Assembly: GCA_032718475.1 (NCBI GenBank)
Contig: JAUCBJ010006264.1
Span: forward strand, 1 to 32,644
Length of the DNA: 32,644 nucleotides
Reading direction: 5' to 3'
From: Nemertoderma westbladi
Lineage: Eukaryota; Xenacoelomorpha; Nemertodermatida; Nemertodermatidae
This document shows, piece by piece, positions 10,601 to 17,653 of the stretch. The notes below the pieces were generated by a model. It was not told where the DNA came from, did no database searches, and saw only the letters and a program-made list of their open reading frames with translations. A program made the translations under genes and the position numbers. Position 1 is the stretch's first letter, and each line of letters begins with the position of its first letter.

Positions 10601-13600
10601 GAGTCGGTCCCATAGGCTACACAACGGAACCCCAAGTGAGTCGGTCTCATAGGCTACACAACGGAACCCTTGGACCAAGTGAGTCGGTCCCATAGGCTAC
10701 ACAACGGATTCCTTGAACCAAGTGAGTAAGTCCCATAGGCTACACAACGGAACACTTGAACCAAGTGAGTCGGTCCCATAGGCTACACAACGGAACCCCA
10801 AGTGAGTCGGTCCCATAGGCTACACAACGGAACCCCAACTGAATGGTCCCATAGGATACACAACGGAACCCCAAGTGAGTCCGTCCCATAGGCTACACAA
10901 CGGAACCCTTGAACCAAGTGAGTCGGTCCCATAGGCTGCACAACGGATTCCTTGAACCAAGTGAGTCGGTCCCATAGGCTACACAACGGAACCCCAAGTG
11001 AGTCGGTCCCATAGGCTACACAACGGAACCCTTGAACCAAGTGAGTCGGTTCCATAAGCTGCACAACGGATTCCTTGAACCAAGTGAGTCGGTCCCATAG
11101 GCTACACAACGGAACCCCAAGTGCGTCGGTCCCATAGGCTACACAACGGAACCCTAAGTGAGTCGGTCCCATAGGCTACACAACGGATTCCTTGAACCAA
11201 GTGAGTCGGTCCCATAGGCTATACAACGGAACCCCAAGTGAGTAGGTCCCATAGGCTACACAGCGGAACCCCTGAACCAAGTGAGTCGGTCCCATAGGCT
11301 ATACAACGGAACCCCAAGTGAGTAGGTCCCATAGGCTACACAACGGAACCCTTGAACCAAGTGAGTCGGTCCCATAGGCTAGACAACGGAACCCCAAGTG
11401 AGTATGTCCCATAGGCTACACAACGGAACCCTTGAACCAAGTGAGTCGGTCCCATAGGCTAGACAACGGAACCCCAAGTGAGTTGGTCCCATAGTCTACA
11501 CAACGGAACCCCGAGTGCGTCGGTCCCATAGGCTACACAACGGAACACTTGAACCAAGTGAGTCGGTCCCATAGGCTACACAACGGAACCCCAAGTGAGT
11601 CGGTCTCATAGGCTACACAACGGAACCCTTGAACCAAGTGAGTCGGTCCCATAGGCTACACAACGGATTCCTTGAACCAAGTGAGTCGGTCCCATAGGCT
11701 ACACAACGGAACCCCAAGTGAGTCGGTCCCATAGGCTACACAACGGAACCCCAACTGAGTGGTCCCATAGGATACACAACGGAACCCTTGAACCAAGTGA
11801 GTCGTTCCCATAGGCTACACAACGGAACCCTTGAACCAAGTGAGTCGGTCCCATAGGCTATACAACGGAACCCCAAGTGAGTAGTTCCCATAGGCTACAC
11901 AACGGAACCCTTGAACCAAGTGAGTCGGTCCCATAGGCTATACAACGGAACCCCAAGTGAGTCGGTCCCATAGGCTACACAACGGAACCCTTGAACCAAG
12001 TGAGTCGGTCCCATAGGCTACACAACGGTACCCTTGAACCAAGTGAGTCGGTTCCATAGGCTATACAGCGGAACCCGAACTGAGTGGTCCTATAGGCTAC
12101 ACAACGGATCCATTGAACCAAGTGAGTCGGTCCCATAGACTACACAACGAAACCCTTGAACCATGTGAGTCGGTCCCATAGGCTATACAACGGAACCCCA
12201 AGTGAGTCGGTCCCATAGGCTACACAGCGGAACCCTTGAACCAAGTAAGTCGGTCCCATAGGCTACACAACGGAACCCTTGAACCATGTGAGGCGGTCCC
12301 ATAGGCTACACAACGGAACCCCAAGTGAGTCGGTCCCATAGGCTACACATCGGAACCCTTGAAAACCAAGTGAGTCGGTCCCATAGGCTACACAACGGAA
12401 CCCTTGAACCAAGTGAGTCGGTCCCATAGGCTACACAACGGAATCCTTCAACCAAGTGAGTCGGTCCCATAGGCTACACAACGGAACCCCAAGGGAGTCG
12501 GTTCCATAGGCTACACATATACAACGGAACCCTTGAACCAAGTGAGTCGGTCCCATAGGCAACACAACGGAACCCTTGAACTAATTTGGTTTAAATCAAT
12601 TGAATCTGTTGGTTCAACACAGTTGAATTGGTTGGTTCAACTGAGTTGAGTTGGTTGGTTTACGTCACTTGATTCCGTTGTTTAAACCCATTTGGGTCTG
12701 TAGGTTATACTGAATTCGGTTCAACACATTTGAGTTGGTTGGTTCTACTCAGTTGAATGAATAGGTTAATTCAAAGCAGTTGTTTTAGTTGGATAAACTC
12801 GGTTTGAGTCGGTTGATTCGATTCAGGTGGGTGAATGTGAAGGTTAATTTAACTTTAGTTTAATTTACCATCAGGGCGACTTTGTATGCGATCTGGCATT
12901 GGGTATGGATCTCACCTCGGTAACCAGACGACCCTACACCAGTTCCCAGTGGTCTAGAAGAGGTCCCAGTGATATCCTCTCTGCTGGCAGTATAGAGACT
13001 GAGGCCTTCCATAAACGGCACCAGTTGGACAGTCTAGCGGCGGCTTCCAGCCACGACGGTGGTGTCCTTAGTGATGACAAAGATTATCAGTCAGACGACA
13101 TCGATGCCGATGTTAGTGTAAACAATGTTTATATATTTTATGTTAGAAGATATTTAGCTGTGATTCTATTCCAACCAATTTATATGTCGGTAAAGTCATT
13201 TTGAAGAATACAAATTAATACGGTGTGTACAAGTTTGTGCACATTGTCTATCCATTGTCCCTGTATAATCAAGTAAGGATGATACAGGGATAAGGTGTTT
13301 ACTCTGTGTTACAAGCACAATGTGATCACCTATAAATAAATAAATCAATTCGTGTGGTTTCCCTCCCGCAGGTATTCACCAGCCAGGTTCCGCACTCTGA
13401 TTTCTCGGTCTCCCGGGTGGTTCCAGAATGGGACCCGTCCCCTGTGTTCCAGACCATGTTACACAACTACGTGGACCGGGGCGACATACAGAACGCCGTA
13501 ACTGCCTTGCTCGTAGTCGGGGAACCCTTACTGAAACTAATAGAACCCGATCTCGTAGAATACTGGTTCTCAGAGTACATCGAACTCTTGTTTCGTTTCG

Positions 13601-13920
13601 AGTTGCACGTCGAGATGAACCTCGTTGTAACTTTGTGTCCGTTGGTGAGTGTGCAGACACTGAGTCAGGAGAACACATCACAGTCGGCGCAATGCGGTCT
13701 GTGCGTCCGACCGCTGACGCGATGTGGTTGGTACTGTGTCCATTGTAAGGCCCACACGAGTTTGTGCTCCGTCTGTAGACGTCCCGCTAGGGGTCTCTAC
13801 TCCTGGTGTCACGGCTGCGGTCACGGGGGTCACCTGAAACACATTAACGATTGGTTTGTTACCCGGGGCAACCGAGTGTGCGCTACCGGTTGTGGCCATC
13901 CTTGCGTGTTTGTCAGTTGA
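1349..13920 (+). CDS. WDR24: WDR24, GATOR2 complex subunit (five-exon gene)
   Basis: Joining 1349-1648, 1874-2767, 9269-9676, 12875-13111 and 13372-13920 gives 2388 nt and 795 residues, close to the 790 of human WDR24 as I recall it. The order is that of the family: an N-terminal WD40 propeller (about residues 20-340), a variable linker rich in Ser, Asp and Glu, a short alpha-solenoid (about 630-705) and a C-terminal Cys/His zinc domain (721-791). Diagnostic matches are NLRVGRNLNL, SAATNGSVVLWNL, LLATGGRDKLVKVWDL, TIASVARVKWRP, KDVTT and CGHGGHLKHI. In known animals WDR24 acts with MIOS, WDR59, SEH1L and SEC13 in GATOR2, which relieves GATOR1 inhibition of mTORC1 at the lysosome when amino acids are present. 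All four introns are GT-AG and in phase 0. Introns 2 and 3 open with minisatellites grown from the splice donor. No frameshift or stop breaks the model. Confidence 0.93.
1649..1873 (+). other. WDR24: WDR24 intron 1 (225 bp)
   Basis: This is a phase-0 GT-AG intron with donor GTTGGT and acceptor TGCTTTTAG, preceded by a pyrimidine-rich stretch. Unlike introns 2 and 3 it has no tandem array, so the amplification is not a property of every donor in this gene. Confidence 0.85.
1874..2767 (+). CDS. WDR24: WDR24 exon 2 (bulk of WD40 propeller)
   Basis: This exon codes for residues 101-398. It opens with DTVYSEHAQTVNRIRFH, which continues exon 1 exactly as in vertebrate WDR24 (a TEH-x-RTVNKV-like stretch). 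WD blades are evident at HVLLSGAHDGLVKLFDL, TAHTGPVFALDV, LLATGGRDKLVKVWDL, TIASVARVKWRP, YIPIQSFHNHKDVTT and LLTVSKDSS. The last residues, CSSLSTYTCDT, match the position of a Ser/Thr-rich stretch in human WDR24. I place the donor at ACG|GTTAGT because it is in phase 0 with exon 3 and is followed two codons later by an in-frame TAG. The final 23 nt (from 2745) are the first copy of the intron 2 minisatellite unit. The base composition is more GC-rich than the surrounding introns. Confidence 0.9.
2745..4101 (+). repeat. Minisatellite block 1, unit = exon 2 end + 5' splice site
   Basis: About 45 head-to-tail copies of a 28-nt or 32-nt unit. The core is CACTTACACATGCGATACG followed by GTTAGTCTC or GTTAGTTAGTCTC; the two lengths differ by one TTAG. 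The first copy is coding sequence: 2745-2767 ends exon 2 and 2768-2773 is the splice donor. Every later copy therefore repeats the last codons of the exon and a donor-like ACG|GTTAGT. Copies in this block are very alike, the main variant being CAC/CAT before TTACAC. The block ends abruptly at 4101 after GTTAGT. Confidence 0.97.
4102..4927. other. Unique 826-bp segment splitting the intron 2 array
   Basis: Non-repetitive, AT-rich DNA between the two array blocks. The left block stops after ...GGTTAGT (4099-4101) and the right block resumes with AGTCTCC (from 4928), so a single unit is interrupted and the trinucleotide AGT appears on both sides. This is what an insertion with a 3-bp target duplication would leave. 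I see no terminal inverted repeats and no coding sequence; the short minus-strand frame at 4433-4633 has no recognisable content. Confidence 0.6.
4928..7014 (+). repeat. Minisatellite block 2 of intron 2
   Basis: About 69 further copies of the same 28/32-nt unit as block 1. This block is more diverged: many copies read ATGTGAT or ATACGAT where block 1 has ATGCGAT, and single changes such as TACAAATG, GATATGG and CTCACACATG are scattered through it. Nearly all copies keep the donor-like GGTTAGT. It grades at its right end into the GAGCC-rich tract through AGTTAGTCAAGACCGAGTC. Confidence 0.97.
7015..7256. repeat. Degenerate CGAGC-rich tandem tract
   Basis: A short-period degenerate repeat built on CCGAGTCGAGCC / CCAATCGAGCC words. 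Its low complexity leaves several frames open on both strands, giving spurious 66-81 residue frames that are Ser/Arg- or Leu/Gly-rich repeats, not genes. Confidence 0.85.
7257..7734. other. AT-rich intronic DNA with one hairpin
   Basis: No gene is evident. An imperfect inverted repeat pairs 7570-7588 (TTATAAAATGTTCCAGAAC) with 7662-7682 (its near reverse complement), with a 73-nt spacer. It could be a remnant of a small foldback element or simply a hairpin. Confidence 0.5.
7739..8782. mobile_element. Outer inverted-repeat element, MITE-like (1044 bp with insert)
   Basis: Perfect 29-nt inverted repeats lie at 7735-7763 and 8758-8786, with core AAGGGGTTGGTGGAACAGG. Taking the ends as CAAGGGG...CCCCTTG leaves TA on each flank (7737-7738 and 8783-8784), which would fit a TA target duplication as in Tc1/mariner-type elements. 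There is no transposase reading frame. If the inner element (7974-8616) is removed, the outer one is only about 400 bp, the usual size of a non-autonomous MITE. The superfamily is inferred from the TA alone and is uncertain. Confidence 0.65.
7974..8616. mobile_element. Inner foldback element with ~128-nt inverted arms
   Basis: The arms 7974-8101 and 8489-8616 are near-perfect reverse complements, starting GTGGTACGTACTAAAAGG. The arms themselves contain short tandem words (CTATAACGGGCTATAACGAT). The 9-bp word ACCTACAGT occurs at 7959-7967 and 8615-8623, a possible target-site duplication, although six bases separate it from the left arm. No protein is encoded in the 387-bp middle. Long arms and a 9-bp duplication would suit a Mutator-like element, but this is a guess. 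It sits inside the outer element and so inserted later. Confidence 0.6.
8787..9268. other. 3' part of WDR24 intron 2
   Basis: AT-rich DNA without repeats or reading frames. It ends with the T-rich tract and acceptor ATTTGTAG at 9268. Confidence 0.6.
9269..9676 (+). CDS. WDR24: WDR24 exon 3 (linker region)
   Basis: This exon codes for residues 399-534. It starts SADGGVAANSITMETYNLCE and contains CEHNRVVAESLNRRDVALNWRMLQIYY, which aligns with the CDHNAKVARELGRN...WTMLRIIY stretch of human WDR24. It then passes into an acidic linker (DNDESEGSDLEG) matching EETEGSD. The end is placed at CAA|GTGAGT (9676/9677), phase 0 with exon 4. The last codons, encoding IGYTTEPLNQ, are the first copy of the intron 3 minisatellite. 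Reading on past the donor reaches a TAG at 9728-9730, so the apparent ORF 9305-9730 overruns the exon. Confidence 0.88.
9644..12583 (+). repeat. Intron 3 minisatellite, unit = exon 3 end + 5' splice site
   Basis: About 73 copies of a 43-nt unit (GTGAGTCGGTCCCATAGG, then GCTACACAACGGAACCC-type sequence, then TTGAACCAA) or a 37-nt form lacking six bases (CCCCAA in place of CCCTTGAACCAA). The first copy is the end of exon 3 plus the real donor CAA|GTGAGT. Most copies carry the donor-like CAAGTGAGT; the second copy is changed to CAAGAGAGT and so lacks the GT. Long and short forms alternate in places. Variant order around 10020-10870 recurs around 11100-11790, showing a large internal duplication. 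Confidence 0.97.
9677..12874 (+). other. WDR24: WDR24 intron 3 (3198 bp)
   Basis: A phase-0 GT-AG intron from donor GTGAGT to acceptor ACCATCAG. More than 90% of it is the 43/37-nt minisatellite followed by a degenerate GTTGGTTCAA tract. Only about 40 bp before the acceptor are free of repeat. Confidence 0.85.
12584..12835. repeat. Degenerate GGTTGGTTCAAC-type tract
   Basis: An old-looking degenerate repeat with words such as GTTGGTTCAAC, CAGTTGAATT and GAGTTGGTTGG at a period near 22-30 nt. It is unrelated in sequence to the preceding minisatellite, although TTGAAC/GTTCAA words are common to both strands of the two. It ends shortly before the acceptor of exon 4. Confidence 0.7.
12875..13111 (+). 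CDS. WDR24: WDR24 exon 4 (variable linker)
   Basis: This exon codes for residues 535-613, starting GDFVCDLALGMDLTSV after acceptor ATCAG and ending SDDIDAD at donor GAT|GTTAGT (13111/13112). This is the poorly conserved linker between propeller and zinc domain. The assignment rests on phase-0 splice sites at both ends, coding-like composition and position, more than on residue matches. Confidence 0.75.
13112..13371 (+). other. WDR24: WDR24 intron 4 (260 bp)
   Basis: A phase-0 GT-AG intron, donor GTTAGT and acceptor TTTCCCTCCCGCAG with a good pyrimidine tract. It has no tandem repeat, although its donor has the same GTTAGT hexamer as intron 2. Confidence 0.82.
13372..13920 (+). CDS. WDR24: WDR24 exon 5 (alpha-solenoid and C-terminal zinc domain)
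   Basis: This exon codes for residues 614-795 and the TGA stop. MLHNYVDRGDIQNAVTALLVVGE and YWFSEYIELLFRFELH correspond to the helical segment of human WDR24 (MLHFYAEQGDVQMAVS..., HWYTSYIDLLQRF). The last part is the RING-type zinc region with Cys/His at CGLC (721-724), CVHC (735-738), CSVC (745-748), CHGCGHGGHLKH (759-770) and CATGCGHPC (783-791). In GATOR2 such domains are known to hold the subunits together. All expected ligands appear present. Confidence 0.95.
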   Translation, partial: VFTSQVPHSDFSVSRVVPEWDPSPVFQTMLHNYVDRGDIQNAVTALLVVGEPLLKLIEPDLVEYWFSEYIELLFRFELHVEMNLVVTLCPLVSVQTLSQENTSQSAQCGLCVRPLTRCGWYCVHCKAHTSLCSVCRRPARGLYSWCHGCGHGGHLKHINDWFVTRGNRVCATGCGHPCVFVS

Positions 13921-14727
13921 TTCAGGTTTTACTTTAGCTGCCTGTATTGCGCTTGTTGTTATGATGGTGCTATTATTGATGTTTGGCAAATAATATTTTT
14001 TTTAGTAAAATACTAACAGTGAGTTGCAGTGCAAATGAATAATATACTCTTAATTCAGTTTCCTGTCCTGTACCAACAAAAATATGTTATACAAATCTTA
14101 TTTAGGTGGCATAAAATTTAAAAAAAAAAGGGGGGGGGGGGTGTTTGACCTGACTCCCTCTAAAAGGGTGAGTCAGAATTTTTATTTTCGCTGTTAACTA
14201 CAAGCGTTTTATAAAAGTGTCTCCGTATATATTGCACCATCTCACGCCGTAGTTATTCTTCAATTTTATAATGGATTGTTGCAACAACAGTCTTTGTTAC
14301 TCTGTTAAACGTTGTTGGCTGGATTCTAAATCTGTAACACAATTTAATTTACTTTAGAAATGCCCGAGATATGAGAGATCTAGTTTTGCTGACACAATAA
14401 ATGGATATGAACTTCATCAATTTTCCTAAACAATATTAGACGTTTATAATTATTATTAAGCTTTCGGAAACACGATAAATGGATAAAATTTCCGATAGGA
14501 GGTCGCCTTGCAAGTATTCCAAGACTGTAAAGGCATCAGCGTAGATAACTCTAGCTGTTTGAGGGCACTGAATTAAGATACTATTTTACTGTAAAACCTA
14601 ATTTATTCCTACATTTGAAATATAAAATATTGGTATTTAAAATAATAAAAAATATAAAACAATAAATTAGCGGAATAATTTCAGTTTGATATTTTGTTTG
14701 ATCCAGTTTATTTGATTCAGTTTGATT
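13921..14727. other. 3' flank of WDR24
   Basis: AT-rich DNA with no gene recognised. It includes an A-run/G-run junction (about 10 A then 12 G at 14120-14141) and possible 3' end signals of WDR24. Confidence 0.6.
14396..14401 (+). terminator. Possible polyadenylation signal of WDR24
   Basis: This is the first clear AATAAA after the WDR24 stop, about 475 nt downstream. AT-rich DNA throws up this hexamer often, so the assignment is tentative. Confidence 0.3.
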
Positions 14728-16072
14728 AGGTCTCATGGGTTGGTTACATAAAGTCAATGGGTTGGTTACATAAGGTCAATGGGTTGGTTACATAAAGTCA
14801 ATGGGTTGGTTACATAAGGTCAATGGGTTGGTTACATAAGGTTAATGGGTTGGTTACATAAGGTCAATGGGATGGTTACATAAGGTCAATGGGTTGGTTA
14901 CATAAGGTCAATTGGTTGGTTACATAAGGTCTATGGGTTGGTTACATAAGGTCAATGGGTTGGTTACATAAGGTCAATGGGTTGGTTACACAAGGTCAAT
15001 GGGTTGGTTACATAAGGTCAATGGGTTGGTTACACAAGGTCAATGGGTTGGTTACATAAGGTCAATGGGTTGGTTACATAAAGTCAATGGGTTGGTTACA
15101 TAAGGTCAATGGGTTGGTTACATAAGGTCAATGGGTTGGTTACATAAGGTCAATGGGTTGGTTACATAAGCTCAATGGGTTGGTTACACAAGGTCAATGG
15201 GTTGGTTACATAAGGTCAATGGGTTGGTTACATAAAGTCAATGGGTTGGTTACATAAGGTCAATGGGTTGGTTACATAAGGTCAATGGGTTGGTTACATA
15301 AGGTCAATGGGTTGGTTACATAAGCTCAATGGGTTGGTTACACAAGGTCAATGGGTTGGTTACATAAGGTCAATGGGTTGATTACACAAGGTCAATGGGT
15401 TGGTTACATAAGGTCAATGGGTTGGTTACATAAGGTCAATGGGTTGGTTACATAAGGTCAATGGGTTGGTTACATAAGGTCAATGGGTTGGTTACATAAG
15501 GTCAATGGGTTGGTTACACAAGGTCAATGGGTTGGTTACATAAGGTCAATGGGTTGGTTACATAAGGTCAATGGGTTGGTTACATAAGGTCAATGGGATG
15601 GTTACATAAGGTCAATGGGTTGGTTACATAAGGTCAATTGGTTGGTTACATAAGGTCAATGGGTTGGTTACATAAGGTCAATGGGTTGGTTACATAAGGT
15701 CAATGGGTTGGTTACATAAGGTCAATGGGTTGGTTACACAAGGTCAATGGGATGGTTACATAAGGTCAATGGGTTGGTTACATAAGGTCAATGGGTTGGT
15801 TACATAAGGTCAATGGGTTGGTTACATAAGGTCAATGGGTTGGTTACATAAGGTCAATGGGTTGGTTACATAAGGTCAATGGGTTGGTTACACAAGGTCA
15901 ATGGGTTGGTTACATAAGGTCAATGGGTTGGTTACACAAGGTCAATGGGTTGGTTACATAAGGTCAATGGGTTGGTTACATAAGGACAATGGGTTGGTTA
16001 CATAAGGTAAATGGGATGGTTACATAAGGTCAATGGGTTGGTTACATAAGGTTAATGGTTTGGTTACACAAT
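14728..16072. repeat. 22-bp minisatellite with AGGTCA in each unit
   Basis: About 61 very regular copies of a 22-nt unit, GGTTACATAAGGTCAATG plus GGTT. Variants are few: TACACAAGG for TACATAAGG, AAAGTCA or AAGCTCA for AAGGTCA, and GGGATGG for GGGTTGG. It is intergenic, between WDR24 and the FReD gene. Unlike the intron arrays, it does not begin at a recognisable exon end. Confidence 0.97.
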
Positions 16073-16880
16073 GCCAAATCAAAGGTTAGCTGGCAAATGG
16101 TCAATTGTCTTGTTTACGTGGTTTATAGTAATGATCGCCCATATACACCAATACTATTGTATGGAAACATGATAAAATACATAACAAGTTACAGTAGCCA
16201 CCACATCTTAGGTAACATACTGTAAGTGCCAGGGCCAGTTAATAAACCTTAATTAGCTAAATAAATTGCTATTCACTGGTACTCTTACAATCATGTTGAA
16301 AATAACTGTATCTTATATACAATGCCAGGAATTAGAAGAATAATAACAGGTTTACTAAACTTGCACTTAAGTGCGCGGTTTATCACTGCAATTAAAATAC
16401 ATTGCCTATTCGCACACTATGATGAGTGCCACAATCAAAGAGATAGCCTTAGGCAAAACTCTAATCTGCGTACCAGTATATATCCACACTTATAATGTAA
16501 GGAAGATAGAACCATGTGAGAGTTTGGAGACAGACTTAAATAATTTGTGATTAGATACACAAGATAATGGAATAGAATTACTTTTCTTTTCAAAGGATGT
16601 ATTTTCGCTTCAGGGATTATCTGTCATTCATGTTAACTGAATTAAATGTTGTTATATTTGAAGTAGCGGGTAGTTATTTACTAATTAGTAGCAAAAGTGT
16701 TATTTGCAGCCAAGATAACACAAAGGAAAATGGATTACTATTATTTATCGGGAAGGTATTGGCTACAAGACGTTCACGTGGTATTAATATTCCTGTACTT
16801 TAAATTCCCTCTTAGTTCCGTAATCGCGTAATGTCTCCTCTTATTCAATCAGCACACGTTCTGGAAAATGAAATCTCTCG
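16073..16880. other. AT-rich intergenic DNA
   Basis: No gene is supported. A 68-codon frame at 16597-16803 has no recognisable features. Confidence 0.6.
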
Positions 16881-17653
16881 CCACTGCGGTGGGGGGAAGG
16901 GGGGTGGGGAGTGCAGCCCCCCCCCCCCCGCCTCTCGTGGGGGGAAGGGGAGTGGGGAGTGCAGCCCCCCCGCCTCTGGTGGGGGAAGGGGGGTGAGGAG
17001 TGCAGCCCCCTCCCGCGCCTGTTGTGTTGGGGGAAGGGGGGTGGGGAGGGCAGCCCCCCTCCGCCTGTGGTGGGGGGAAGGGGGTGGGGAGTGCAGCTCC
17101 CCCCGCCTCTGGTGGGGGGAAGGGGGGTGGGGAGTGCAGCCCCCCCCGCCTCTGGTGGGGGGAAGGGGGGTGGGGAGTGCAGCCCCCCCCCCCCCGCCTC
17201 TGGTGGGGGGAAGGGGAGTGGGGAGTGCAGCCCCCCCGCCTCTGGTGGGGGAAGGGGGGTGAGGAGTGCAGCCCCCTCCCGCGCCTGTTGTGTTGGGGGA
17301 AGGGGGGTGGGGAGGGCAGCCCCCCTCCGCCTGTGGTGGGGGGAAGGGGGTGGGGAGTGCAGCCCCCCCCCCCCGCCTCTGGTGGGGGGAAGGGGGGTGG
17401 GGAGTGCAGCCCCCCCCGCCTCTGGTGGGGGGAAGGGGGGTGGGGAGTGCAGCCCCCTCCCGCGCCTGTTGTGTTGGGGGAAGGGGGGTGGGGAGGGCAG
17501 CCCCCCTCCGCCTGTGGTGGGGGGAAGGGGGTGGGGAGTGCAGCCCCCCCCCCCCCCCGCCTCTGGTGGGGGGAAGGGGGGTGGGGAGTGCAGCCCCCCC
17601 CCGCCTCTGGTGGGGGGAAGGGGGGTGGGGAGTGCAGCCCCCTCCCCCCGCCT
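16881..17653. repeat. G-run / C-run minisatellite
   Basis: Seventeen units of about 41-49 nt, each with G-runs (GGTGGGGGGAAGGGGGG, then TGGGG) followed by AGTGCAG and a run of 5-13 C. Three sub-types occur: CGCCTCTGG, GCGCCTGTTGTGTTGG and CCGCCTGTGG leaders. A 266-nt block of units is duplicated (compare 16943 onward with 17209 onward). G-runs facing C-runs can fold as GGGG/CCCC hairpins, and the G-rich halves are candidates for G-quadruplexes. C-run lengths differ between copies and may include assembly error. Confidence 0.95.

Noticed and set aside
9652-11172. Minus-strand frames of 78-129 residues rich in GTDSLGVPLCSLWDRLTW
   Set aside because: These are translations of the antisense strand of the intron 3 minisatellite, open only because the unit lacks stops.
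16597-16803. 68-residue frame
   Set aside because: It has an ordinary length for chance in this region, no recognisable motif, and AT-rich composition like its surroundings.
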